DNA of 64,000 nt. Origin: Mesodorylaimus sp. YZB2_4 (lineage: Eukaryota; Nematoda; Enoplea; Dorylaimida; Dorylaimidae). Within the stretch, counting starts at the first letter, position 1. Every line of letters begins with the position of its first letter. Made by a program: the position numbers and the translations under genes. A model generated the notes under the pieces. That model was not told the origin of the DNA. It made no database searches and saw only the letters and a program-made list of their open reading frames with translations. The stretch lies in NCBI GenBank assembly GCA_030248295.1, contig JASANH010001575.1, positions 1 through 64,000 of the forward strand. The letters are read 5' to 3'. Below, piece after piece: positions 12,060 through 22,837 of the stretch.

Positions 12060-14143
12060 ATGGCGTTGGAAATCAATTTAGCTCATGAAATTCAAGCAAG
12101 TCATCAAAAATATAAGCATCGTGGCGATGCGGCGATACAAAAGCATTTAGCAACTCCAGGGACATGTGTTTTGAGCGGACGAACAAACTATATGAGGTAA
12201 AATATAATTTCTTTTCTTGGGAACCCCCTACATTATTTTATTTTCTTTATCAGAGGTCACGGTACTTTTGTGGAAGGTGAAGAATTCGTAGCATCAGTTG
12301 CGGGTGTTGTCGAGCGTGTTAATAAGCTTGTTTGCGTAAAACCATTAAAAACGCGATATAATGGCGAAGTCGGGGACGTCGTGATTGGACGGATATCAGA
12401 AGTGCAACAAAAACGATGGAAAGTAGAAATAAATGGTCGATTAGACGCCGTCTTACTGCTATCGTCAGTTAATTTACCCGGAGGAGAATTGGTAAGTTGT
12501 TTCCCCGAGTGCCACCAATGGGCGCTTCTAGGCGCAGTTTCGGCGGGATCGGAGTTTATGATCTCCTCCCTACTGGATTTTAAAAAATTTATGGTGGCTC
12601 TTAAGTTTCCGTAACGAGTCTTTATTGGGCTGATTATGAGGTAGAACCATGGGAGACGAGAATGGGTGATGCGAATAAAACGAGCCTTTTGTTTTCTTGA
12701 GGAATAGTATCTGATGCATTGATCCCAGCCGATGGTCCTGAGTTTTTGGTCAGCTTTAATCACATTCTCATCAGTTTAGAATCGAATTGGCATTCATTGT
12801 AAGCCATAGTGTCTATATTACCAATCTGAACCTGAATCCTTAACCAATCAATCTGAGCTATCTGATTTCTATGCTTCAGAGACGGAAACAACAAGAAGAC
12901 GAATTGATGATGCGCAATTACCTTCGTGAAGGCGATTTAATCAGTGCCGAAGTGCAAACGGTTTTTCAAGATGGCTCGTTGTCTTTGCACACGCGTAGTC
13001 TGAAGTATGGCAAGGTAAGTCAGTCGTGCTTGTGGTAGTGGTGCTCGTAATCCTCTCTTGTTACTGTGGCCTGTTTGAGTCCAAAGAGATCTGATCTCTG
13101 ATTCGATCTGATCTCTGATCTGATCTGATCTAATCTCTGATCTGATCTGGATCTCGATCTCGAACAAGTCCTGTCTGCATACTGCCGTCGAAAGTGAGGA
13201 AGGACTGTCATATTTCCAGCTTGGCCAAGGGATTATGGTCAAAGTATCCCCCTCGATTGTGAAACGTCGAAAAACGCATTTCCATAACCTGCCGTGTGGA
13301 GTCAGCGTCATTCTTGGTTGTAATGGGTATATTTGGATTACGCCCACTATAAACGAGGATGATAGCAATACGGGTGGTTTCGTACAGAATCTTGAGGTAA
13401 GAGCCAATTGCGGGGTTTCGGTGGGATAAGGGACCTGGGTATTGACTGGACAGTGGGGGCAGGTTGGGATTTGACCCTGTTTCATCCAACTGACAGCTGG
13501 TTAATTTTAAGTATGTCCACCGTATCAAGCCACCGGCTGGACTGGATGAGCTGTTCATTGTTCCTGCTGTCATTGTGTAAGGTTCTGCAGTAATTCTGAC
13601 CTCGGACCCTCCCCCCCCCCCAAGTCTAACTGTAGTGTGCACTGAAACAAGTCGGTTTTTTTAGACTATTGCTCGAATCGATCGAGAGAAAATGGTTCGT
13701 TTGAAGAATTGTATTGGTTTAGTGGCGTCGCAACGAATCTTGCTCTACGACACGACCATCATGCACGCATACGAGGCTTCGCTGGAACGCAGATACGAGG
13801 TGAGTGCCAATGTGGCACGTGCTCGTGAGTCGGCAGTGTGTCCGTCAATAGGCACAAGTGGCACGGCTACCAGTCTGGTTGATGTTTCACCTGTCTGAAA
13901 CTGATCGTGAGACCGCTGCTGTGACGATGAGTTTTGTGCGGCACTATCGCCGTCTTTCGACGGGAGCCTGGGTTGACTCGGGACGTACAGTAGGCGGTGG
14001 GTGCGTGTTACTCTACGCTGACTCTTGCATCCCGTCCTTGATCAGCGCTTCCATTTTAGGCGAAAGATCTGCTGAGGAATGAAGTGATGTTAGAAGTGGC
14101 GAAGGAAGTGAGATGTCGGATTGCCAGGGATGAAGGTCGATAG
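12060..14143 (+). CDS. EXOSC2: Exosome complex subunit RRP4 (EXOSC2)
   Basis: Six exons: 12060-12196, 12254-12491, 12880-13014, 13220-13396, 13665-13799 and 14060-14143 (301 codons plus stop; the human protein has 293). RRP4 is one of three S1/KH cap subunits of the RNA exosome, which degrades and trims RNA 3' to 5' in nucleus and cytoplasm. The sequence shows the family's conserved blocks: [55 protein letters not shown] (S1 domain, about residues 75-165), [42 protein letters not shown] (KH-type region) and LLYDT. The start is the first ATG after the Mutator-like element. All splice sites are GT-AG. Intron 3 contains a (GATCT)-type simple repeat, 13087-13160. Confidence 0.97.
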
Positions 14144-14204
14144 TGCTTGCTCGCTTTCAATTTGTTGTCCTTTGCTTGTCTATTAAACGAAAATGGGGTT
14201 GCAA

Positions 14205-14450
14205 TTTACCTACACTGGAGAAGGCACGGACAGCGCGAGGAGCAGATGGTATCAAGTACTCTTGGCAGACCTAGTCGTAGGAGCCAGAGACGTGAACCTG
14301 ACAGGTTTCTGCCTCCACTGCAGGCCAACCAAGGCGACTAAAAGCTGTATGCGGCGACCAATCGAGGCATCCGCGTACTGCTACATATATGTAGATAAGG
14401 CAACCAGATATACTACCTTCTCCAAAGGCCAAACACACCTACTGCAGGAC
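14205..14450 (+). repeat. Dispersed repeat family A, copy 1
   Basis: A segment of about 245 bp shares its block order with copies at 16732-16970 and 41026-41330: (C)ACTGGAGAAG or CATTGGAGAAG, a GCGCGAGGAGCAGAT or CGCGGGGAGCGGAT block, GTCGTAGG, AACC(T)GACAGGTTTCTGCC, GCGGCCAACGAAGG-type sequence, CGCGTACTGCT, AAGGCAACCAGATA and CCAAACACACCTAC. I found no reading frame. It is probably a SINE or MITE. It sits just after the RRP4 stop codon. Confidence 0.7.
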
Positions 14451-14694
14451 TAGGACGAGGACACCCTGGGCTGGACGCTGTCTTCCTTGGACGATAGTGG
14501 GTTTACTGTGAACACTGTCGATGCTGGTTTGGCGTCCGACTCTCAACTCGGAGCACATCGACGGTAGCGGGTGAGTCACCCACGGCTTGCAAGTGTGGAA
14601 GGCAGTCGATCCTGTGCACGAAGCCGGCAATCGGCAACATCACCCATGGACTGGGCTGGAAGTCTGGTTTGCTGCCCTGGCTTTTGGCGCACAG

Positions 14695-14825
14695 TAATGC
14701 CCTAGCTACAACTCCAGCGGACCCAGCAATGGCGATGAATCGGCCAGTTCTGAAAATGACAAGAATCGTGGGAAGGAAAATGAAAATGAAAAGCAGCGCC
14801 GCAAGAAAGGGAGTAGCAGTGTCTA
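14695..14825 (+). pseudogene. Displaced fragment of gene C exon 3
   Basis: The bases from about 14715 to 14815 match the antisense of 18475-18575 at roughly 85-90 percent by eye. The shared block includes CAGCAATGGCGATGAATCGG and TTCTGAAAATG. The parent is the Ser/Glu/Gly-rich linker exon of the membrane-protein gene C on the minus strand, so this copy is inverted relative to it. No splice sites or flanking exons came along. It is a partial, non-functional copy. Confidence 0.75.
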
Positions 14826-14999
14826 ACTCTCGTGCTATCTGTAGTAGCGCTTGCTCTTATTGTGACTAGGGAGTGTTCGACTCGCGGCCAGGTAAATCAT
14901 TTTGTGTCATGTGCCCTTTCATCCTTGAGTGTGACTGATATGATAAACCATGAGCATGAACATAAAGTTGGAAGAAGGGGAAAGATTTTGCAGTGTTTA

Positions 15000-16700
15000 T
15001 CGAGGCTCAGGCATGTAACGATAAGCAATATCACTACTCGCAGCGCTACAGCTTTGGCGTGTTTAGGTTGCTTGTGTGGAACAGCAGCAGTGCACAAAAC
15101 ACGAGCTTTGTGGCTTGGATGCTGACATCCCAATGCATACATACAGCATATGTGTGCGAGTGATTACACGCTGTGCGCAGCGCCTAACATGTTGGGACAC
15201 CTCCCCTTTTTCTTGCGGCCGAGTAGACCAGCCATCCCAAGCCCTGGTTCCACTCTGTGCATTGGCTGGTCTCAAAGTTTTGAGTCTGTCACAACAGACC
15301 TTTTTGATAATAATATGCTTACGGCCCTGAGCTTAAATAAACAATTGACGAATCAGTAGACAACAAAAAACATTGGGCGGGTGTGTGATGAGTCATTAGA
15401 AACCATATTATGTTCAAAGATGACTATTCTTCTCGTCCAAAGGCTCGAATTAACTATGGATTAGGCCAGCACTTTGGACGTAGCCCCAAGTGGGGCAATA
15501 TCTCCAGAATACAGACATGATCACTTGCCGATCAAAGAATGGGTTCACCTGATCAAGGCATTAGCCTTATTGCTAATGAATTCGGTTCCATCCTGCAATT
15601 TATGGACAGCCAGGCCCTCGCACCGCAAATCATGCTGAGGGGTACGAAAACTGCCATCATGATTTCCGAAAGCTGCAAGAGGCCACACGGGCAGAGATGT
15701 ACGCTGCTCCCAGCGAATACTGCCCTTGCTTATGGAAATCGATCAATATTTGCACCATGTCAAGTTCTTGTGAGGAGCGCGGCGGGTGCTTTCACACATG
15801 TGAATGCCATTATAGCATCCCGACTGTGAGATGTCCAGTTTATGTAAGGAAAACTGGGATTGTCAGAAGCACACAGCGTAGCCACGCACCCTCAAAGGAT
15901 CGATACTCTTATCGTAGACTGCCAAGCGATTCGGGCGTCAGCGAGCGATCTCGTCAGGCAGCTGAAGAGGTGACTTGATATTCTTGACATCATCGATACA
16001 TTGCACGACCGAGTGAGACGGGCGGCCTGGCGTGACAAAGCCGAAAAAAGCACACAAAAAGCAACCTTTCTTGCACTCACGTCTCAGGCCCGTCACCCCT
16101 GTGTAGCTGCAGTACACCACGAAAACACCAACAACCCAGCGCCAACCAATCAAGCACTGCATCATGTCTATGATCGCCTATTGAAACTTCTGCATGGTCT
16201 ATCCTTCGCGACACCCCATCGAAATCAGTGACGATTGCACGAAATATTCAACCCGCCTTGTGATAACATGATTTCCGCAAGTGCTTTACTGAACGAGTCA
16301 TGCAAACCGTGTCTTATACTCATACTCATATTTTACTCATCCCTCAAGCAAATACATGCAATCAAGGAGCGAGGGACACAGCAAAAATATACAGATTGAA
16401 AGCGTAATTTAGAAATGTCAGCATGAAAACGTGAAAAGCCTCCAAAAACAGTCTCAGCATTCCAGAAAACGGTCGGCGAATATATAAAGCTCCGCTTATA
16501 TGACTCACGATCAGTCAAGTGTCTCGCCCTCAATGTGGCATAGCACCCACCAGTCCAAGGTGTGACAAATCTATTAACAGTCGACATCTGGCACGCAATT
16601 TTCCATTGACAATTATTTCCGATGGCAAGCAAGGTGTCAGGCCATAATCACGAATTAGAATAGGTCCAGTCTGTCATGTTCGATTAGGAATGCAAAGGTG
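15000..16700. other. Intergenic stretch, nothing recognised
   Basis: Short open frames on both strands show no domain and no exon structure. I recognise no repeat shared with the rest of the window here. Confidence 0.4.
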
Positions 16701-16731
16701 ATATGTTCTGAATCGCGGGCTAGTGTTACAC

Positions 16732-16970
16732 ATTGGAGAAGATACCGCGGGGAGCGGATAGGCTCACAAACCCTCCAGGCAGGCCTCCTCGTCGAAAGGT
16801 GTCTGAGACATGAACCCGACGGGTATCTGCCTCGCCTGGAGGAGCGTATCGAGCGGCCAACGAAGGTCGCTGTAGGTGGCGGCCAGTCAAGGCAATCACA
16901 TTCTGCTCCATGTAGAGTATAAGGCAACCAGATACACAATCTTCTCCACAGCCAAACACACTGCCACACT
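16732..16970 (+). repeat. Dispersed repeat family A, copy 2
   Basis: It starts CATTGGAGAAGATACCGCGG and carries GAACCCGACGGGTATCTGCC, a CTCGCCTGGAGGAGCGTAT block, GCGGCCAACGAAGG, GGCGGCCAGTCAAGGCAA and ATAAGGCAACCAGATACAC, ending near CCAAACACAC. It is closer to the 41-kb copy than to the 14-kb copy. Confidence 0.75.
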
Positions 16971-17585
16971 AGGCCCCGTGCTTTGGCCCAGTTTGCATTA
17001 TGTCATTACATGTGCCACTGATTTAGACCTGTTTTCTTGGTGTTTGTATTTGTTCTGATAGATTAGTTCTTACCTGGCACGTAAATTAGGAAAGGTAGAA
17101 ATAGGCCTGTTCATGTATCAATCAGTTCATTCTACGTCTATCGATCGAGTAAGAACGTCGTCAACCAGCTCGTCATTATTCGCATAATCCGTTCCAGGTC
17201 AACCAATGGCACGGATTGCTGGTGCTTCAGTATCAACCATATCAACGTACATTGGGTAAGAATCATTGAGAGGGGTGTGTTTAGGTCTATAGGTCACAAC
17301 CCAGCTAACTTCCTTACAAAAGGATACACACAAACCACACGACACCCGGAGTACTTATCAACGGGAGCCATAGTTAAGAGCAAACACAGACCGACCTCAG
17401 CACTTGCGAGTGACGCTACGAAAAAAACAAGACCTACCTTACAGGCCAAATAAGCTATGCCACATCGTGACTAGAACTGACAAACAAGACGAAAAAGCGT
17501 TTGCACGAGATTTCAGTAAAAATGACCATGAAATACAAAATCATATCACTTCTTCTTGACTTGCACCTTCGAGTCCGCTTCAAGA

Positions 17586-19595
17586 TCACTTTTCCTCGAC
17601 CATCTCCGGAGTGCCCGGCTTGGGCGCCACCGACGCAGCATTGACCTCGGCCACACTCATTTCTTCTCCACTTTCTGGAACATTTTCGTTCGTAGGAGAT
17701 GAATCCCTCAAAATCGATGAGGTGACATTTTCGGCCCCAGTCTCGCCCTCTTCAAACTGCTCCAATACGTCTGCACGGTCTGAAACAGAAAGGGATAATG
17801 CGTGTAATGACCAGCTGGCACAGGCCACTTACTGCGCCTTTTGTAAAGGAAAACGCCAGCGACGACAACGAGTACAATAACAGCGATGATTAAATCGATA
17901 CCGCAAATCAAATAATGCCACCCTGGAACGTAAGAAAATATGATTCGCATACCCAATAAGGAAAGGTCAACTTACACAGAGTCTCGATCTGGTCTGGCTT
18001 CTTCGCACCTTCCGATTTGTCCGATTTTAGAGTTTCTTTCGGGTCAGAAGGCGATGATTCTAGAAAAAAGGGAGTACGGATCGGGAGCATGTTGAATTAA
18101 GGCGCAGACATATACTTTTTCGAGGTGATTTGCCCTTCTTGACATTCACCTTTTTGTCGCGCACCGGTACCTCGATTATTTCTGACTGGGACGGACCTTC
18201 GGAGAAGATATGACGTAGAGATCCACCGATCGTGTGCTCGCCATCCTTATCAGTGTAGAGAGTGTCGCCCTGAGAGACAGAGGCAGTTGTGTACACAGGA
18301 TCCGAACAAAAACGTGACTTACAGAACGAGAAGTTTTCTCGGTGTCTGGGTTCTTAAAGCTGGGATTGAGTATGAAATCAGACCCAGTGTCGCTGGAGCA
18401 TTTTATGCCATAACGCATCTTGTCGCAATTATTCTGAAGGTCAGACTTTTGCTGCTGCTTCGCGCGGCGTTGATTTTCATTTTGATTTTCTTTCGCACGA
18501 TTCTTGCCATTTTCAGAAGTGGCCGATTCATCGCCATTGCTGGCTCCGCTCTCTTCTCCCTTGCCGCTGGCACTTCCGCTTCCTTGTTCGGTTGCGTTAA
18601 AACTTCCGCTTTCTTGCCCGTTGGTGCTGGCACTTGCACCCCCATTGGCGTAGCCGCTGGCAGGTCCCTGATTATTACCTTCTACAAGTTTTTCTTCATA
18701 TCCTTGGTCCGTTGTTTTCGTTGCCTCGTGGGCCTTCTTACTCGACATTTCGGTCGTCGGGCTCTCTTCCTCCGTCTTGCCCGATTCCTCCTGCTTCTGG
18801 GACTCGTGACCGTTGCCTTCGTCCGATCCACTGATCTTCGAGTTCTCGTGACCTTTCTCCTTCTCCAACCCTTCGGTCTTCTCGGTCTCACTGCTTTCGC
18901 CCTCGTTCTTCTTCGAAGAGCTAACATCATTTCCGCACACTTGGAGCTCATTTTCAGTTGCGATAAGCTGTTTCTGGCACGTGTCTTCGGCGGGGACTCC
19001 GCATCTCGCGCCGTCTTTGTCGACCATGAACAGGAGACCGACGGGACAGTCAATGACTTTGGCCTCGAGTTGTTCAGCCAGATCACCTAGGAAAGTCGAG
19101 CAAAGACTGTCCCTTACATAGCAGTGCTCACTACAGGCTCCCTTGCACACCCTTCTAGGCACCCAAGATGTACATACCGAGACGGTACTGGAACACCATC
19201 ACGTCCGTGGACATGGTGCCGTTGTTGTCGAGCCAGTAATCGCCGAACGGAGTGTCTTTGGTGATCTTCAAACGCAGGTAGGCACCTTTCGCGGTACCGA
19301 TCTTCTCGCACGGACCCGACGCGGCGATGGACTTGTTGGGGAAAAGCAAATTGAGCGTGGCATTCAATTCGCAATCAGCTTGAACTTCGACGACGATGGT
19401 GCCGTTCGGGTGGGGCAAACTAGTTTCCACGTTGTTCTTGTCGTAGTACTTGGTGTTTTTAATTTCTGAAAAAAGACATGGGCATTTTTCCGAGGTGTCG
19501 AACAAATTTTACTCACTCGACAAACAATCCATCGTGGTCAATAAGATGGCGATCAATATCACCATCGTGAATGAATACTTTGTCGACTCGATCAT
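17586..19595 (-). CDS. Gene C: single-pass membrane protein sharing the family N-terminal domain, no phosphatase-like domain
   Basis: Seven exons, read from high to low coordinate: 19595-19517, 19465-19178, 19086-18323, 18269-18116, 18059-17976, 17922-17833 and 17779-17586 (550 codons plus stop; all phases fit). Exon 1 encodes a signal peptide (MIESTKYSFTMVILIAILLT). Exon 2 is the N-terminal domain shared with A, B and D: an IK..KYYD start and a closing YR motif. Exon 3 has a Cys-rich segment (DCPVGLLFMV, DGARC) like exon 3 of A/B, then a long linker rich in Glu, Ser, Gly, Lys and Asn. Exon 6 gives a transmembrane helix (DLIIAVIVLVVVAGVFLYKR). The cytoplasmic tail is about 65 acidic residues and ends EMVEEK. 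It is probably a cell-surface protein; the ligand is unknown. Introns are 51-91 nt. Compared with A/B, the Ig-like and phosphatase-like parts are missing. Confidence 0.85.
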
Positions 19596-19599
19596 CTTC

Positions 19600-20110
19600 A
19601 GAAGAAAAAATTTTAAGAAATTCGATACGGAATGAAAAACGCGAGAATGAGCGAGAGAATATGCTTTCCGCCGCACAGACGAAATTCACTGGCCCACTTC
19701 TCGCCTGACTCGGTATTGTAAAGTGCGCACGCTGCCGATGAATCACCTTGTAATACGACGGGGTCCCTGTTACTGAGGGCGGTGACAGGTGGAGCTTTTG
19801 CACCAGGCCAAGAACCCGTGGCAGCTGACCAAGTCTTCCGACCTAGGCCACTGCTAGAACAACACCCTGAACTCTGGGATGCCACGCTGGATGACGCTCA
19901 CAGCTGCGTCACAGGTCGCAGTCCGCCGGGTTCCGCATTCAGCCCACACCTGACCTGACTGATTGCCTTCACTCAAATTATCAGGCCGCAAGCTGGTGTG
20001 TTGTTTGTACTTTTCCTTTTGCTACCTCCTACGAGTGCTTCAGGCATGTATGACAGTGATGACGATGGGTAAGTGATAATGTCAGAGACCAAAACTGCCG
20101 ATGAGCTTTA
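19600..20110. other. Intergenic, contains a short dispersed repeat
   Basis: The stretch upstream of gene C should hold its promoter and 5' UTR, but no element is recognisable. A diverged copy of the repeat near 255-385 occupies about 19785-19930 (GGAGCTTTTGCACC, then a CTTCCGACCTAGGCCAC-like block). Confidence 0.4.
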
Positions 20111-20119
20111 CGGCAGCAA

Positions 20120-20470
20120 GTGGCACAAGTGGCACATCAATCAGTCGGGTTGATGTGTAAGCAGTCGTAGACCACGAATGGTCTGGGTGCATAAGCTCCC
20201 CTCGGCACCACCTACGCGCCCCCAGGCTATCTTTTGTCTGACGGGGTCAGGGAGGCGATAACCAGGCAGGACGTAGGTGGTGGGTTTGTGTTACAATAAG
20301 CAGACTCTTAAGTTGCTTCCTCGATCAGCATCCCCATTTTAGGCGAAAGATCGGCTGAAGAACGAAAATACGTTCGAAGAGGGCGAAGGGAGCGAGAAGT
20401 CGGATCGTCAGGGATAAAGGCCGATAGTGCTTTCTCGCTCTCGGTTACTTCTCCGATGTTGTCCCGCGTG
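20120..20470 (+). pseudogene. Truncated copy of the last intron, last exon and 3' flank of RRP4
   Basis: The bases 20265-20440 match 13985-14160. The shared order is TAGG(C/T)GGTGGGT, GACTCTT, a CCTCGATCAGC or CCTTGATCAGC block, CCATTTTAGGCGAAAGATC, then the exon with GTCGGAT, CAGGGAT and AAGG(T/C)CGATAGTGCTT, continuing into TCTCGCTCTC. Indels and substitutions break the frame (GAAGAACGAAAATACG replaces GAGGAATGAAGTGATG). Similarity fades upstream near 20120. The copy keeps intron sequence, so it arose by DNA duplication rather than retroposition. Confidence 0.85.
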
Positions 20471-20479
20471 AAATAAAAA

Positions 20480-21900
20480 CGGCGTTTCCAACCTTACTTT
20501 TACCTGCTCACAAAACGGAGATGCCTGCAAGCAGTGTTGCCAACTTCGCCGGTCGGATACATTTGCCGGTTGGCTTTCGCATCGCCGGTTTTGTCGCCGG
20601 TTCCTGAGTGACCCTATCTCAATCGCGCAAGCTTTGTCATAGGCTGTGATGTTCACGAACTGTCTTCTCACTGCACAGTGTACTGTCCCTTTTTCGTACC
20701 AGCTGTCTCGCACGAGGTTCGCAGATCAGCAGGATTGCCCCTGCGTAGCAGCTCTTTGGATCGAGTTTCGCTGCCGCGTCTTTTCTGTCTATGATAGCTA
20801 TACCTCCCCTGCTCTTTTCTTTACCGTTTCAACATTTTGTGTCCAAATATTTCGTAAGAGGCATTTCCGATTCTTGCAATGCAACCCCTGTCAAAAAAGC
20901 GGGAATCTACAGTAATAGTTATAATATCAATTCATATTGCAAATTTTGGCTCGGTAAAACTGAATTCAGAGATGGTCTACGGGAGGCAAAGAATTTGCTG
21001 ACGATGTTGCATTGCTATGTAGAATCTAATGGAGACGTACAGTATTTGCTGGCGATTGCGGTTTTCATTGAAGGCATTTCGTCTATTCTCTCATAATTTG
21101 CAAAAAGATTAATTTCCGCTCAGCAGTTTCTTTTGGTTGATTCCGATCTGTCAAAAGAAATGCCAGGTGCCGCTTTCGACAAGGTATGTGCGATCTCAAG
21201 AGGGCTTAGGAGCTAGTCTCAGATAAACCCGGAATTTCCGAAAACAAGTCAATGTTACTTGTCAAACCGACACTGCCTGCAGGCGACCGATCAGGTCACG
21301 CGAGTTGGACGAAAGAGAACGTCGTGCAGGAAGTTCAGTCGCTTTCCCAATGTGAAAGAAAAGAGTGATGATGATGTACAGTTTACTCAAAAGCTGAAAC
21401 CTTTGGGTTGGAAGGCTGATGTGCCGACAAGCAAGGATCGTTTTCTCATTCCGTACCTGCTTACCACCAGTATTGGGACTATATATACTTGCAAGTTTCA
21501 TTAGCTGATAAAATGGCTATGCATGTTTCATCTTTGCAATTTTTCTTTTCTTTTCCTTCAGTTCGGCATGAATAACATTTCATCGTCTCAACAGGTTTAT
21601 CTGTTATCTGGGGTGGCGTCGTGGGCGGTGGCAGATCTTAAAAATAACGTTAAACATAACATACTACATTCCTGTGTCTAAGATTTCGACTACCCCTAAG
21701 AGACGGGGATTGCCAACCTAAACTATGCCCTATACATCTATCTTTACGCATGACCCCATCGTCTACACTTCAGCTTCACATTTGATATCCAAATATGCAA
21801 GAAACTGCACCTAACTCCGGGAATTTTCAAGAAAATCTTCTAAGCTCTTCCAAGATAGATCATGGAAGCGGGCATTTATTTTCGGAGAAAGCTTAAAAAA
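20480..21900. other. Intergenic, nothing recognised
   Basis: I see no coding exon or repeat that I can tie to anything else in the window between the RRP4 fragment and the kelch-exon fragment. Confidence 0.4.
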
Positions 21901-21919
21901 TTGCAATGGCGGCAAGAGC

Positions 21920-22045
21920 AATGCAATTGCATTGGCGGCACGCCATTGCGCAATGGCGAATTCATCCAACAGGTTTGGAAAGTGAAGCCGTCGACGCCGT
22001 TATCCATGATTGAGATGTCGCGTTGCGCGCTGGGAGCATCTCCTC
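21920..22045 (+). pseudogene. Fragment of an IVNS1ABP kelch exon
   Basis: The plus-strand frame reads NGEFIQQVWKVKPSTPLS and then MIEMSRCALGA. It matches the exon at 61484-61687 of the minus-strand gene (DGEFIQQVGQVDAPTPLA, then MEMPRCSVGA). At the DNA level both contain AATGGCGAATTCATCCAACAGG-like sequence. The orientation is what an inverted duplication of the 53-64 kb region would give. The fragment abuts the outer end of duplication arm A at about 22040 and has no other kelch exons beside it. Confidence 0.85.
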
Positions 22046-22729
22046 ACGAGGAGCCATTTCTAACATGCACTGCCCTTCGAGCTGACCATCGTAATCCTAA
22101 CCCGACCAGCCACGTTTTTCGCTGAAGGTCTGTTCAGACTCAGGACCGTCGTTCCAATGGGCGAGTGTGGTCAGGGACGAGATTGCATCACAGAAGGATG
22201 GTTCATGGCATCCAAGGCTGCTGCGATGATGGCAAAGATGAATCGACTGTCTGCTGGGTTCGTCGTCTGCCTCGCCAGGTGCACAGTTATCGAAAAGCGT
22301 GCTACTGAGTCGCAGACCACCTGGTTCATCTGCATGTCTTCCTTGCTCTTGTAGCGAGCGTGCATACCTTACCTGCGCCCATCAGTTAGAAGTTCGTTCC
22401 TGTGGCTAAGGCCGTCGACTGGCTTGTCCTACGATTGGCGAAGGATTTCACTCCTCGATTTACACTTAACGGCATGAGTAGCATCTGCGATGAGGAGACC
22501 TCAGTCCCGTGCTGACACAATGTCCCACCCAGAATCTGAAGTGACTGCCCGTCGCACATCAAAGTGGCCCAGTTCCAGAAGGGGTCACTCTGGCATGCGC
22601 TTTTGCCCTTGGCGTGCCACAGTCTCCTTAATGCTCATCCCTCGCCAACGCGCCCTTCCTCAGTCTTCGCATGAGTCCAACACAGCACCCGCTCGCGCGA
22701 GGTCAGGACACATGCTGGTGATCCACATT

Positions 22730-22735
22730 TTTATT
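22730..22735 (-). promoter_or_regulatory. Polyadenylation signal of gene A
   Basis: AATAAA on the minus strand, 102 nt past the stop codon of gene A. The same motif stands at the equivalent place after gene B. Confidence 0.65.
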
Positions 22736-22837
22736 TGCTAACATGTCCGAGCAGAGATGGCCATCAGAACATGCAGCCATGGTTAGTCATCGAGCGAGTC
22801 TGCACACACCTGATCGACTGATCACCCGCCATCACCA

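Noticed and set aside
18287..19090. A 267-residue hydrophobic open frame on the plus strand
   Set aside because: It is the antisense of gene C exon 3. The Glu/Ser-rich linker read backwards gives Leu/Phe-rich frames. The minus-strand exon has splice sites, phases and homology.
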